A stretch of DNA of 32,657 nt from Candidatus Hecatellales archaeon (GCA_003661965.1 QMXD01000004.1:1-32657); one strand, 5' to 3'; positions 18,832 through 29,274 are shown, counted from the stretch's first letter. Numbers and translations: made by a program. The notes: a model not told the origin generated them from the letters alone.

Positions 18832-20520
18832 TTAGGTTTGGGAGCTATAAATGTTTAGGGGTTCGGTTAGGTCTAATTCAAAAGCGGCAATAGGGTTTGG
18901 TATCCTAAAGTTTTCCAAGATTTTTGGGTGGATTTCTCCGAGGATGACAGCCTCTTTTCCCCTAATCTTTATTGAGGCTACTCTTCCAGGTATAAAGCTT
19001 GGATGTTCTGTTGGTTTTATCTCCCAATCCTCAATTTTAAGGTTTTTAAGTAGCATGTAAACTATGGCTTGAATGTTTTCATAGCTTGCCTTATAGTCAC
19101 ATATTGCAGCTGCAACCCTTAACTCGTTTCTTGTTTTTGTTTCAGAATCCTCGTCAGGAACAACAACATCTCCACACTCAAAAACTTTTTGTGGATATTC
19201 AACATGAACGTTTGCTGAGAGAAAGCTTAAGATTCCTGGTAGAAGCCATCTTCTAACAACAGAAAACTCTGAGGTTTTTGGGTTTAAAAGCTCTATAAGG
19301 TCAAGTTTTTCAAAACCCATTTTTGTTGTTTGGTTTTCCATGCTTGTTAAAACATAGGTTGCAATTTCTTGGAAGCCAAAACCAACCATAAGCTCCCTAA
19401 CCTTCCTCATAAACCTTGTTTTTGGAAGCTCCCTACCATAGGTTAGGGTTGGGGGAAGTTCAGGTTTAAGCTTATCATACCCATAAGCCATTATCAGGTC
19501 TTCAACAAGGTCTATCTGATGTAAAATGTCGCAACGGTAGGATGGGATTGTAAGCAGAAGCTTTTCTTTACCCTTAACCTTCACATTAAATCTTGCCTTT
19601 TTCGCAAGTTTAACTAAGGTTTTAAGGTTTACGTTTAAACCTGAAACACTGTTAAAATAGTTTAGGTTAAGCTCAGCCTTAAACGGTTTTAGGGTTGCAA
19701 ACCAAACAACCCTTTTCTTATACCCTCTAGGATAAAAAACTTTAACACTTTCAACAATTCCACCTCTTTCAGCCAAGTTTGAAACTAGGATGTTTAGGGT
19801 TTGTTCTACTGGTTGGAGGCTTAAACCTGTTATGTCTATAAACAGGTTTTTTGTTGAGGTTGTTACCTTGGTGTATTCTCCGTTTATTATTGGTGGCATG
19901 GATAAAACCATACCTTTAGAGTCTAGAAGGATGGGGTAACGTGGAAGATTCTCTAAAATCCACCCATACTTTTTACCTTGATAGGTTTGCTCCAAAATTT
20001 CTTTGGCTGAGAGTGGTTTTGTCCCATCTAAAGGTATAAACCTTATTTTTTCAGGTTCTAAGGCTGTATAGGTTATTGGAGGCTTAACCACATCAAAATT
20101 ATGAACACCAATAGCAACCATCCTACGTTTCCTACCCAAGGTTTCATGAAGTTTTTCCTGAATCTGGATTAGCTGTTGGAAGGCTTCCTCTGTAAGCCTA
20201 ACATTCCTTACGACAGCCCCAACCACATAAGGTCTAACATCCCTAACCTTCTCATCAACCTTAACCACAACCTTTCCCCTTCTAACCTTGTAGGTTGGGA
20301 GACCTGTTTTAATCCCAAAAAACCCTTTAAGTGTTCTTGCAACACCCTCAACAGAAAACATGTCAGGTCTGTCAGCATTAACCTCAATGGTTAACTGTTT
20401 TTCAACAACAGATTTAACCTCACATTTTACAAGGGGTAAAACATATTCTAAATCCTTTAAAGGAATTTTTCTACCTAAAAGTTCACATAGGTCATCGTAT
20501 TGGATGGTTATGGTTGGCAT
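18832..20520 (-). CDS. pheT: Phenylalanyl-tRNA synthetase beta subunit
   Basis: IEVNADRPDMFSVEGVARTLKGF, YRCDILHQIDLVEDLIMAYGYDKL. Confidence 0.96.
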   Translation of the reverse strand: MPTITIQYDDLCELLGRKIPLKDLEYVLPLVKCEVKSVVEKQLTIEVNADRPDMFSVEGVARTLKGFFGIKTGLPTYKVRRGKVVVKVDEKVRDVRPYVVGAVVRNVRLTEEAFQQLIQIQEKLHETLGRKRRMVAIGVHNFDVVKPPITYTALEPEKIRFIPLDGTKPLSAKEILEQTYQGKKYGWILENLPRYPILLDSKGMVLSMPPIINGEYTKVTTSTKNLFIDITGLSLQPVEQTLNILVSNLAERGGIVESVKVFYPRGYKKRVVWFATLKPFKAELNLNYFNSVSGLNVNLKTLVKLAKKARFNVKVKGKEKLLLTIPSYRCDILHQIDLVEDLIMAYGYDKLKPELPPTLTYGRELPKTRFMRKVRELMVGFGFQEIATYVLTSMENQTTKMGFEKLDLIELLNPKTSEFSVVRRWLLPGILSFLSANVHVEYPQKVFECGDVVVPDEDSETKTRNELRVAAAICDYKASYENIQAIVYMLLKNLKIEDWEIKPTEHPSFIPGRVASIKIRGKEAVILGEIHPKILENFRIPNPIAAFELDLTEPLNIYSSQT

Positions 20521-20524
20521 ATTT

Positions 20525-22033
20525 TCACCTCTCCCTCAAAAAATCAAGCCTTTTAGAGTGGAGTTCCCTAATATCGTCAACCCCAAGCTTAACCATAGCA
20601 AGCCTATCAACACCAATCCCCCAAGCCAAAACAGGATACCTAACACCCAAAGGTTTAGTAACCTCAGGTCTAAACATTCCAGCCCCAGCAGCCTCCATCC
20701 AACCAATCTTTGGATGATAAACAAAAGCCTCAACACTAGGCTCTGTAAAGGGGAAGTATCCAGGCTTAAACTCAACCCTTCCAATGTCTAAGGCTTTAGC
20801 TATCTCAGACAACATACCCAACAAATGTTTAAACGTCAAATTTTTGTCAACAACAATCCCCTCACAATGGTAAAACTCCATCGCATGTTTAGCGTCAAGA
20901 ACATCTGGACGGAAAACCCTTGAAACACAAAACATTTTAATGGGAGGATTCTTATGTTCTGAAAGAAATCTTGCGGATACGGCTGTAGTTTGGCTTCTCA
21001 TAACAAGTCTTTTTGCAACCTCAAAACTCCATTTGTATCTCCAACCCCTAGAACCTGTAACCCAACCATTCTCATGGGTTTTTTTAACCCTTTCAACAAG
21101 CTTTTTATCCTTTAAAACCCCATACCTAGGATTTTTTATCTGGTAACTGTCATGAATTTCTCTTGCAGGATGGTCTTGAGGCTGAAATAAAACATCAAAA
21201 TTCCAAAGCTCAAGCTCAACATAAGGTCCATCAGCCTCCTCAAAACCCATAGAAACAAGAATCCTTTTAAGCTCATCAAGAAACTCTAAATAAAAATGTT
21301 TTTTTCCAGGATAAATTTTTGGTGGGGTTGCTGTAACATCATATTCCCTAAATTTTGTTTCACGCCACCTACCAGAAACAATAAGTTCACTTGTTAACGC
21401 TGTTACTTCCTCCTCAAAAACTGGTTTAACTTCTCCGCTTTCAAGCTTAACCAAACCGTTTTCTGTAAGCCTAACAACCCTATCAACAAAAACCTTCTCT
21501 AAAACAAGCTTCCTTTTTTTAAGCTCGTTAACTGTGGCTTCTTCTTCTTGGCTAAGATTTTTTGATTTAACCTCACCCTCAACAAGAATCCTACGTAAAA
21601 GTTTTTCATCTCCTCCTTTGCTGGGTTTGGTTTCCACCCTAACCTTTACAACATCACCCTCTCTAACAATTTTACCCCAACCCTTCCTAACAATCCATCC
21701 TAAAGCAATTTTGACGGTGTCCTCAGAAAGGTTTGAATTTTTAACTATGTCTTCTAGGGTTGCCTCCCCACCAAGCATTAAAACAGTTTCAACAACCCTT
21801 CTCTCAGGTAAACCCTCTAAAGCATAACTTTTTCCCTCATCCGTTAGCCTATAGGAGGCTTCCTTTAACTCAAAAGTTTGAACATATCCTTCCTGCTCTA
21901 AACCTAGAATGCTCCTCATAACTGCTGAATGGTCTAAACCTAAGGTTTCACATATCTCCCTAACAGTTACCTCCATGTTTTTTTCTTTAGCAAACCTTAA
22001 AATTTCATAGCTTACCCTATCCACCCTTTCCAA
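20525..22033 (-). CDS. pheS: Phenylalanyl-tRNA synthetase alpha subunit
   Basis: N-terminal winged helices; LFQPQDHPAREIHDSYQI, FYHCEGIVVDKN, GMFRPEVTKPLG, AWGIGVDRLAM. Confidence 0.96.
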   Translation of the reverse strand: MERVDRVSYEILRFAKEKNMEVTVREICETLGLDHSAVMRSILGLEQEGYVQTFELKEASYRLTDEGKSYALEGLPERRVVETVLMLGGEATLEDIVKNSNLSEDTVKIALGWIVRKGWGKIVREGDVVKVRVETKPSKGGDEKLLRRILVEGEVKSKNLSQEEEATVNELKKRKLVLEKVFVDRVVRLTENGLVKLESGEVKPVFEEEVTALTSELIVSGRWRETKFREYDVTATPPKIYPGKKHFYLEFLDELKRILVSMGFEEADGPYVELELWNFDVLFQPQDHPAREIHDSYQIKNPRYGVLKDKKLVERVKKTHENGWVTGSRGWRYKWSFEVAKRLVMRSQTTAVSARFLSEHKNPPIKMFCVSRVFRPDVLDAKHAMEFYHCEGIVVDKNLTFKHLLGMLSEIAKALDIGRVEFKPGYFPFTEPSVEAFVYHPKIGWMEAAGAGMFRPEVTKPLGVRYPVLAWGIGVDRLAMVKLGVDDIRELHSKRLDFLRER

Positions 22034-22065
22034 CCCGCCTAAACATAGTCTAACAAATCTATTTT

Positions 22066-22446
22066 TTAGCTTTTCCCAGTTTTCTTAAACATTTCTTCTG
22101 TGATTATTCCAGCCTCAACAAGTTTAACAACAGCATTTACACTTGCCTCCCCAACAAGCCTTCCAATATCACCTCTTTTATGCTCCCATCTAAGCTTGGT
22201 TGAGCCGCTTTTAGAGTTATAAACAACACCAACAACATTCTCAACCCTAACAAAATCAACATCCCTAATCTTTCTAAGTGTAACCTTATCCTCAGCCTCA
22301 GCATAAACCAAACCTTTCCCACAAACCCTTTCAGGAAAAACCTTTTTATCCTCCAAATATTCTTTAGGCACAAAAGAATAACAACAGCTTAAAATCAAGA
22401 ATTTTCTAAAGTTTTCAAGTGGACATGTTAAATCGATAAATACCAA
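22066..22446 (-). CDS. Conserved-looking hypothetical protein
   Basis: ORF in compact context upstream of pheS. Confidence 0.5.
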   Translation of the reverse strand: MVFIDLTCPLENFRKFLILSCCYSFVPKEYLEDKKVFPERVCGKGLVYAEAEDKVTLRKIRDVDFVRVENVVGVVYNSKSGSTKLRWEHKRGDIGRLVGEASVNAVVKLVEAGIITEEMFKKTGKS

Positions 22447-22574
22447 GGTTTTCCCCTAACCATTAAACATGCTCATAGGAGGCTTCTCCTAAAAAAGGCT
22501 TTACCCAAACCTTTAAAGGGTTTATGGTAAACTTTATCTTTTCCTGAATAAAATATCCATCAACCGTTAGGACG

Positions 22575-23708
22575 GTGAACCTATTGTCATCCGACGAGGA
22601 AATGGTTGTAACACCATGGAAGGTTTCAGGAAAAATAGACTATGAAAAACTTATAAGACAGTTTGGAACCCAACCCCTAACAAAAGAAATCCTAGAAAAA
22701 CTCAAAAAACATGCTGGAAGCCTCCACTACCTAATAAGAAGAGGATTCTTCTTCTGCCATAGAGACTTTGACCTCATACTAAACCTTTACGAGCAAGGTA
22801 AAAAATTCGTTTTATACACTGGGAGAGGGCCTTCAGGTCCTGTTCATCTTGGTCATTTGCTTCCGTGGATTTTTACTAAGTATCTTCAGGATGCTTTTGA
22901 TGTTAAGCTTTATTTTCAGATGACTGACGATGAAAAGTTTCTTCTCCACCATGATTTTACGGTTGAAAGGTCTGTAGGCTACACCTACGATAATGCTTTG
23001 GATGTTATAGCTATAGGGTTTGAGAAGGAAAAGACAAGGATAATTTCCGACATAAAAAACATTAGGGCTTTATACAACATCGCGGTTAAGGTGGCAAAAC
23101 ATGTAAACTTTTCAGTTGTTAGAGCTGTTTTTGGTTTTGAGGAAAGCACAAACATAGGGCTAATATTTTTCCCAGCAATTCAGGCGGCACCATGCTTTCT
23201 AGAGTCAGTTTTAACTGGTGAAAATGTTCCAGCCCTAATTCCAGCAGCCATAGACCAAGACCCATACTGGAGGGTTACAAGGGATGTTGCACCTAAGCTT
23301 GGATTTTATAAGCCTGCCCAAATCCATAGCAAGTTTTTGGCTGGGCTTGGTAAAGGTGGGAAAATGTCTGCCTCCCAGCCTGAAACATGTATTTTTACCA
23401 CGGATTCTCTTGAGGCTGCTGAAAAAAAGGTTTTTAATGCTTTTACAGGTGGGCAGCCAACAGCCCAAGAACAAAGAAGGTTTGGTGGAAACCCTGAGGT
23501 TTGCACAGTTTACCAGTATATGCTTTATCTTTTTGAGGAGGATGATGGGAAGGTTAGGGAGCTTTGGGAAAACTGTAGGTCTGGAAGGATAATTTGTGGG
23601 GAGTGTAAAAGTATTCTTGCTGAAAGAGTAAAAAAGTTTCTTTTGGAGCATCAAAAAAGGAGAGAAAAAGCTAAAGATGTTGTTGAAGAATATTTTTTGA
23701 AGGATTAA
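22575..23708 (+). CDS. trpS: Tryptophanyl-tRNA synthetase
   Basis: VTPWKVSGKIDY, GRGPSGPVHLGHLLPW, GGKMSASQPETCIF. Confidence 0.96.
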   Translation: MNLLSSDEEMVVTPWKVSGKIDYEKLIRQFGTQPLTKEILEKLKKHAGSLHYLIRRGFFFCHRDFDLILNLYEQGKKFVLYTGRGPSGPVHLGHLLPWIFTKYLQDAFDVKLYFQMTDDEKFLLHHDFTVERSVGYTYDNALDVIAIGFEKEKTRIISDIKNIRALYNIAVKVAKHVNFSVVRAVFGFEESTNIGLIFFPAIQAAPCFLESVLTGENVPALIPAAIDQDPYWRVTRDVAPKLGFYKPAQIHSKFLAGLGKGGKMSASQPETCIFTTDSLEAAEKKVFNAFTGGQPTAQEQRRFGGNPEVCTVYQYMLYLFEEDDGKVRELWENCRSGRIICGECKSILAERVKKFLLEHQKRREKAKDVVEEYFLKD

Positions 23709-23744
23709 TTAGGGTTAAACCTATCCTATTTTTAGGGTTTTTGG

Positions 23745-24374
23745 TTGAAGGTTTTAGCCTTAATTTCTGGTGGAATAGATTCCCCTGTAGCCGCCTATAT
23801 GGTTGGTAGGATGAATGTTAAGGTTATCCCCATCTACTTTGACAATTCACCCTTTTCTAGTGGAGAAGCAAAAAATAGGGCTGTTGAATGTATAGGTAGG
23901 CTTAGCAAAATTTTAGGTTTAAAAGAAGCCTATATTTTCCCTTATGGGGTTTGTCTTCAAGAGCTTTCTAATAGGTGTAAAAGAAATCTTATTTGTGTTT
24001 TATGTAGAAGGATGATGTTTAGGGTTGCTGAAAGGTTTGCTTTAGAGGTTGAGGCTTCAGCCTTGGTTACTGGTGAAAGTTTGGGGCAGGTTGCAAGCCA
24101 AACCCTCCAAAACGTTTTTGTCGAGGATAAGGCTGTTAAAATTCCTATCCTCCGCCCCCTAATAGGGTTAAACAAGGAGGAATCCGTTAAAATTGCTAGA
24201 AGAATAGGAACCTATGAAATTTCAACCAGAAACGTTGTTTCATGCACAGTTAACCCTAAACATCCAGCAACCAAAGCTAAACTTAGCCAAATCTTGGAGG
24301 AGGAAAAAAAGCTAAACATAGAAAAGCTTGTTTTTGATGTTGTTTCTGGGAGAAAAAAAGTCTTTTTGGGTTAG
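23745..24374 (+). CDS. ThiI-like PP-loop domain protein without THUMP/NFLD region
   Basis: ALISGGIDSPVAAYMVGRM, LICVLCRRMMFRVAE, LVTGESLGQVASQTLQN. Confidence 0.88.
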   Translation: MKVLALISGGIDSPVAAYMVGRMNVKVIPIYFDNSPFSSGEAKNRAVECIGRLSKILGLKEAYIFPYGVCLQELSNRCKRNLICVLCRRMMFRVAERFALEVEASALVTGESLGQVASQTLQNVFVEDKAVKIPILRPLIGLNKEESVKIARRIGTYEISTRNVVSCTVNPKHPATKAKLSQILEEEKKLNIEKLVFDVVSGRKKVFLG

Positions 24375-24375
24375 A

Positions 24376-25308
24376 CTAAAAAATTTTTGCTTTTGTTTTT
24401 AGCTGGTAGCCGTTTAACGCCTCGGTTTGGCTGTCAATTTCTAGGTAGGCTGCATAAGGGTTAAAGTATGGTTCACCTTTTCTTGAGAAAACAGTTAAAA
24501 CAGCACCGTTATGGTTTACTTTTATCCCCTCGTAGCATGGTTCATGTCCACGTATAAGTGTTTTAACCCCAATTTTTCCAAGAAAACTTTTTGTAACATC
24601 TTCACCAAAAAGTTTTCCAGCACCCCTAGGTGAAGGGTAAACACCCTTTATATCTTCTTCAGGATCACTCCATAAAATTTCTTCTAAAAGCCTTTTTGCT
24701 GGATGATGTTTTGCTGCATAGCTTAAATCTTGAAGGTTTTTTGCTTCACTTGGGATTCCGCCGTGAAGAAAAAGATATTTGCCTTTTAGGATGGCTGAAT
24801 GGGGTAACTTATCAAAAAACACCAAAAACTTTTCATAGATTTTTTCCCAGTTTCCCCCAAACTTTCTTTTTAGGTGGTATGGTAGGTCGTGGGGGACTGC
24901 TATAAGGTCTGATGGTCCTTCATGGTTTCCCCTTAAAAGGATAACGTTTTCTGGATGATTTGCTTTCAGCCAAAAAACTATGTAGTAAACTTCTGGTGAG
25001 AGGAAGCCTCTATCCCCATAGTCACCCAGAAAAAGGATTATAGGTTTTTCTCCTCTCCTCACAGCATCCAAAAAGTTTGAGTTTTTAAGGATGTAGATAA
25101 GGCTTTCAAGGTCTCCATGAATATCTCCAACAACCACAATCTTTCCCTTAGCCTTTAAATCGACTAGCCCCTCTTCAACCTTATAGTTTTCTAGGGATTT
25201 AACCTCTTTTTCTTTATCAAGCCTTAAACAAACATTTTCAATTAAACCTATAAATTCTGAGGGTTGAACGGTTTTAGCTTTCTCCACGATTTCTTCTACC
25301 ACACCCAT
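24376..25308 (-). CDS. PPP-family Ser/Thr protein phosphatase
   Basis: VVGDIHGDLESL, LGDYGDRG, LLRGNHEGP, FLHGGIPS, RGHEP. Confidence 0.93.
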   Translation of the reverse strand: MGVVEEIVEKAKTVQPSEFIGLIENVCLRLDKEKEVKSLENYKVEEGLVDLKAKGKIVVVGDIHGDLESLIYILKNSNFLDAVRRGEKPIILFLGDYGDRGFLSPEVYYIVFWLKANHPENVILLRGNHEGPSDLIAVPHDLPYHLKRKFGGNWEKIYEKFLVFFDKLPHSAILKGKYLFLHGGIPSEAKNLQDLSYAAKHHPAKRLLEEILWSDPEEDIKGVYPSPRGAGKLFGEDVTKSFLGKIGVKTLIRGHEPCYEGIKVNHNGAVLTVFSRKGEPYFNPYAAYLEIDSQTEALNGYQLKTKAKIF

Positions 25309-25367
25309 TTTCTTCCACGTTAGGTTTGACAGGAGGTTTTCTTCTAAAACATGAATAATTAATTTAT

Positions 25368-25712
25368 TTGGTTAACTTAACCTTAAACCTTATGAGTCTA
25401 ATGTTAACGGTTAAGTATAGCCTATTGCTTATAGTAGCAGTTCTTATGTTGTTCATTAACATTAAACTTTTAGCCAGATTTGTTAAAGTAAAGCTTGCTA
25501 CAAGCAAAATTTTTCTTAGACAAAAAGAGTTTTTAGATGTGGTTTTAGGTTTTCTTGTGGCTTTACTTTTTCTTCTTACAGCCACCTCCTCCTTCTGCGT
25601 ATCAACGTTTCTAAAAGAAAACACTATAAAAACTGTGGGGATTATATTTGCAAACCTAACAGCCTTAACTCTCCTTCATACCTTTTACAGGTTTTATCGG
25701 ATGGTTAGGTGA
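25368..25712 (+). CDS. Small membrane protein (exact start uncertain)
   Basis: Hydrophobic ORF, adjacent to a similar ORF. Confidence 0.6.
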   Translation: MVNLTLNLMSLMLTVKYSLLLIVAVLMLFINIKLLARFVKVKLATSKIFLRQKEFLDVVLGFLVALLFLLTATSSFCVSTFLKENTIKTVGIIFANLTALTLLHTFYRFYRMVR

Positions 25713-26072
25713 ATGTTTATGGTTAATGTTTCGTTTCTTCTTCTTTTAGGTCCCCTAACCTCATCCATAGCCCTACTATTTGTTTTAGCCACCTATCTTA
25801 AGGCTAGAAAAAACCTAAAATGTGCTGTTTCAAGACTTTTTCTTAGAAAAGAAAAAACCGCTAAAGCCTTTTACTCTCTTATAGTTGGCTCATGCTTTTT
25901 TGTTATCAACCAGATATTTACCCTACTTTACAGCCTAAAACTTGTTAGCTATATGGTGCTTTTTTTGATGTCGATATGTTTAGGTTCACTTTTTGCTCTT
26001 TCCCTAACTTTTACCTTTTACGAGTTTATGGTTGTTATGGATGTTTGTGTTAAAAAACCTAAAACTGTTTAA
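25713..26072 (+). CDS. Small membrane protein, likely paralogue of the preceding ORF
   Basis: Shared pattern SKIFLRQKE / SRLFLRKEK and C-terminal FY(R/E)F. Confidence 0.6.
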   Translation: MFMVNVSFLLLLGPLTSSIALLFVLATYLKARKNLKCAVSRLFLRKEKTAKAFYSLIVGSCFFVINQIFTLLYSLKLVSYMVLFLMSICLGSLFALSLTFTFYEFMVVMDVCVKKPKTV

Positions 26073-26144
26073 CTTTTTAGAAAAACTTATTTTTAGGCAA
26101 ACCTAAAAATCTAGGTTGACAAAACCTTTTAGGGAAGAATTAAA

Positions 26145-26459
26145 ATGGCTATTGAGACCTTTTATCCTCTTCTAGGTCAGCTTGGTTTTGGTGGAATTTT
26201 AGGGTTTGTTATAGGCTACACCTCCAAAAAGCTTCTAAAAATCCTTATGGTTTTTATAGGCTTGTTTTTTATGGCTTTACTCTACCTATCCTACACGGGT
26301 TTTATCCAAATAAACTACGATAAAATTTCAGCAACAACAGAGGCTTTCCTAAGAAACCTTTTTGGTGGAGGGTTAAGCCTACCCCTATTCTTATCCTCAA
26401 ACATACCGTTTATTGGAAGTTTTATTGTGGGGTTTGGTTTAGGGTTTAAGACGGGATAA
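26145..26459 (+). CDS. FUN14-family membrane protein
   Basis: LGFGGILGFVIGYTSKKLLKI and C-terminal FIGSFIVGFGLGFKTG. Confidence 0.8.
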   Translation: MAIETFYPLLGQLGFGGILGFVIGYTSKKLLKILMVFIGLFFMALLYLSYTGFIQINYDKISATTEAFLRNLFGGGLSLPLFLSSNIPFIGSFIVGFGLGFKTG

Positions 26460-26534
26460 CAAAAAGGGTAGCCATCCAACAGCCTAATTTAAATCTGGGT
26501 TTAAACATTTTTCCTATTGGTTTGGGGTTAAAAA

Positions 26535-27104
26535 TTGTCCCTACAAATTTTAAGCGGTGAAGACTTAAAAAGGCTTAGAAAGTCCTATGGGTTAACCCAA
26601 AAAGAGGTTGCTAAAAAGGCTGGTGTAAGCCAATCACTTATAGCCAGAATTGAGGCTGGAAAGATTGACCCAAGACTTTCAACAGTTAAAAAAATTTTAA
26701 ATTCGATTTTGAGTGTAAAACGTGGGTTAGATGCTGCAAGCATAATGCATAGTCCAGTTATATCTGTTGATGTTAAAGATTCTGTGAGAAAAGCTGTAGA
26801 CCTTATGGAAAAACATGGAATATCTCAGCTTCCGGTTTTTGACGGGGATAGGATTGTTGGAAGTGTTTTAGAGGGGACAATAATTAGGAGGATTCTTCAG
26901 GGTAAGGAGCCTGAAAAGGTTTTTAGTTTAAAGGTTGAGGATGTGATGGAGGAACCTTTTACAACAGTTTCACCTAGAACAAGCATAAACGAAATTTTAA
27001 CTCTTTTTACCCATGAAAAACCTGCTGTTCTTGTTGTTGATAAAGGTAAACCTGTAGGTATAATTACAAAGATAGATTTGATAACCTCTATTAGGTCCAG
27101 ATAG
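26535..27104 (+). CDS. XRE HTH + CBS-pair regulator
   Basis: LRKSYGLTQKEVAKKAGVSQSLIARIEAGKIDPRLSTV; two CBS repeats. Confidence 0.92.
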   Translation: MSLQILSGEDLKRLRKSYGLTQKEVAKKAGVSQSLIARIEAGKIDPRLSTVKKILNSILSVKRGLDAASIMHSPVISVDVKDSVRKAVDLMEKHGISQLPVFDGDRIVGSVLEGTIIRRILQGKEPEKVFSLKVEDVMEEPFTTVSPRTSINEILTLFTHEKPAVLVVDKGKPVGIITKIDLITSIRSR

Positions 27105-27107
27105 TCT

Positions 27108-27809
27108 TTGAAGCCTTTAAAACTAAACCCTGAAAAAAGAATTCCTTCTAGATGTGTATGTTTGGATAGGTTGCTTCATGGGGGTTTACCCTCAGCTAAG
27201 CTTACGGTTTTTTATGGTGAGGCTGCAACAGGAAAAACAACAATAGCCCTCCAATATTCTGTTAACTGTGCTAGGGAGGGTTTACAGGTTTTATATGTTG
27301 ATGGGGATGGAGGTTTTCCTGTTGAAAGACTTAAACAGATGGCTACAGACTTTGAAAGTTTAGCCTCCCTAATCCTTGTTTTTAACCCAAAAAACTTTTT
27401 TGAGCAGACGGTTTTACTGGAAAATCTTGAGGTTTATCTTTCTGGTAGGGTTGGACTTATTGTTGTTGATACCATTAACAACCTATACAGACTTGCAATA
27501 AAAAACACTGAAACAGTTTTCACCTTAAACAAGGAGCTTAATAGACAGTTAGCCTACCTAACCCACTACGCAAAAACCTACAACCTTCCAGTTCTTGTTT
27601 TAAGCCAAGTTCATGCTGTTATAGGGGAGGAAAACGGGAAAATTGAACCTGTTGCAATAAGAGCCTTAAACTATTGGGCTTCAAACGTTATACGTTTAAA
27701 CCTAAACCCAAAACCAGGTTTAAGAACAGCCATTCTAGAAAGGTTGGATGGGAGAAGTTTTACAAACGTTTTTTGCCATTTTAGGCTTTTTGGTGGTGGT
27801 GTAGAGTAG
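27108..27809 (+). CDS. radB: DNA repair/recombination protein RadB
   Basis: LDRLLHGGLPSAKLTVFYGEAATGKTTIALQ, LIVVDTINNLYR, LSQVHA. Confidence 0.9.
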   Translation: MKPLKLNPEKRIPSRCVCLDRLLHGGLPSAKLTVFYGEAATGKTTIALQYSVNCAREGLQVLYVDGDGGFPVERLKQMATDFESLASLILVFNPKNFFEQTVLLENLEVYLSGRVGLIVVDTINNLYRLAIKNTETVFTLNKELNRQLAYLTHYAKTYNLPVLVLSQVHAVIGEENGKIEPVAIRALNYWASNVIRLNLNPKPGLRTAILERLDGRSFTNVFCHFRLFGGGVE

Positions 27810-27816
27810 GTTTAGC

Positions 27817-28704
27817 TTAACTAAACCTTTTTTCTCTCCAATACATCGTGATTATGCTAAGAAATATTATGGCTGCTCCAACCATTTGAAGAGGCTCCAA
27901 TCTTTCACCAAGAAATAGGAAAGCCAAAACAAGGGCTGAAATAATTTCCGATGTTGAGTAGATGCTTGCTCTCCCAGCCTCCACGTTTTTAAGACCGAAA
28001 ATGAAGAAGGTGAAGGCTGCTGTTGTAGGTATAAAAGCTATTAGGAATATTAAAATCCATGTTTGAATTCCATGTGGGATAAAGATACCGTTAAAAAAGA
28101 GGTTTACTAGGGTTAGGGTTAAAGCACCAAAACCAAGTGTATAAACAATTATTGTGGGTTCTTCAACATCTTTAAGCATAACCTTGCTAAGAATCATGTA
28201 GATAGAGTAGGCTAAGGCTGAGGCTAAACCTACAGCCACACCTAAACCTGTAAGTTTTAGGTAGGTTAAACTATAACCTTTAACCACAAAAAAACATCCA
28301 ACAACCACAAACATTACAGCAAAAACCTTTGTAAGGGTTGGTTTTTCACCAACAAAAAACCTTGCAAGCATAAGTGTAAAAATAGGGTATGCGTAAAGCA
28401 GCAGAACAGCAACAGAGGCTGATATAAGCTTAACAGCATAAAAGTAGGCTAAAATTCCTCCAGCAACACCAACAACCCCAGCAACCGAGAGACACGGAAT
28501 TTTTCTAGGTTTAACCCTTAAAACTGTAGGGTTTAATAAAAGAAAAACAAGGGTTAAAGCTAAAAATCCTATGGTTAACCTATACATAGCCACAGTTTCA
28601 GGCTGTAAACCATTATTCATAAGAATTTTACCTAAAACACCAGCAGAACCCCAACAAACACCAGCAGAAAAAACTAGGATAAAACCAAGCTTTTTCCTTT
28701 CCAA
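27817..28704 (-). CDS. EamA/DMT-superfamily transporter
   Basis: 10-TM EamA-like repeats; AYPIFTLMLARFFVGEKPT, SEIISALVLAFLFLGERLEPLQMVGAAII. Confidence 0.9.
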   Translation of the reverse strand: MERKKLGFILVFSAGVCWGSAGVLGKILMNNGLQPETVAMYRLTIGFLALTLVFLLLNPTVLRVKPRKIPCLSVAGVVGVAGGILAYFYAVKLISASVAVLLLYAYPIFTLMLARFFVGEKPTLTKVFAVMFVVVGCFFVVKGYSLTYLKLTGLGVAVGLASALAYSIYMILSKVMLKDVEEPTIIVYTLGFGALTLTLVNLFFNGIFIPHGIQTWILIFLIAFIPTTAAFTFFIFGLKNVEAGRASIYSTSEIISALVLAFLFLGERLEPLQMVGAAIIFLSIITMYWREKRFS

Positions 28705-28803
28705 GAGGCTCCACCAGTTTTAGGCTGAAAACAAAACTGTATATTCCACCATAACCAAACATAAAAAATTTTTTAGTGTTGTAGAGATGTTTTAGGTTTA
28801 CCT

Positions 28804-29274
28804 TTACTCCTCTTCTAGGTTCTCATCAAACTCAGATTTTTCTTCTTCCCCTCTCAGCAGAACAGATTTTTCTATTGAGGCTCTTTGCATAACACTTTCC
28901 GAAACATAGATTGTGGCTCCTGCTCTTACGGTTAAGGCTATAACATCGCTTGGTCTCCCCTCAACCACCCTTTCCTCACCAGAAACCTCAAGCACAAGTT
29001 TTGCTAAAAACCTGTTTGCTTGAATATCATAAACTTCTCCACGTTTAACCCTAGCGTTTAACTCGTTAAGGATTGTCATTAAAAGGTCGTGGGTGTTTGG
29101 GATTGGAAGCTTAATTCCCTGAAGAGCCATAGCAATAGAGGAAGCTTCAAGCTCACCAATAACAATCAGTAAAACTCTCTCCCTAGAATCCTCAAGGATT
29201 AGTGCAGGTGTAGGTCCATAGGAGGTTCCCACTTTAGCTATACCTGAAATTTGAACTTGAACATTTTCTTCCAT
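28804..29274 (-). CDS. Bifunctional nuclease-family (DUF151) protein
   Basis: PALILEDSRERVLLIVIGELEASSIAMALQGI; GRPSDVIALTVRAGATIYVSE. Confidence 0.88.
   Translation of the reverse strand: MEENVQVQISGIAKVGTSYGPTPALILEDSRERVLLIVIGELEASSIAMALQGIKLPIPNTHDLLMTILNELNARVKRGEVYDIQANRFLAKLVLEVSGEERVVEGRPSDVIALTVRAGATIYVSESVMQRASIEKSVLLRGEEEKSEFDENLEEE

Noticed and set aside
20360-20791. Plus-strand ORF spanning the pheT/pheS junction
   Set aside because: Antisense to two confident genes; biased composition
23235-23654. Minus-strand ORF inside trpS
   Set aside because: Shadow ORF; trpS motifs are unambiguous
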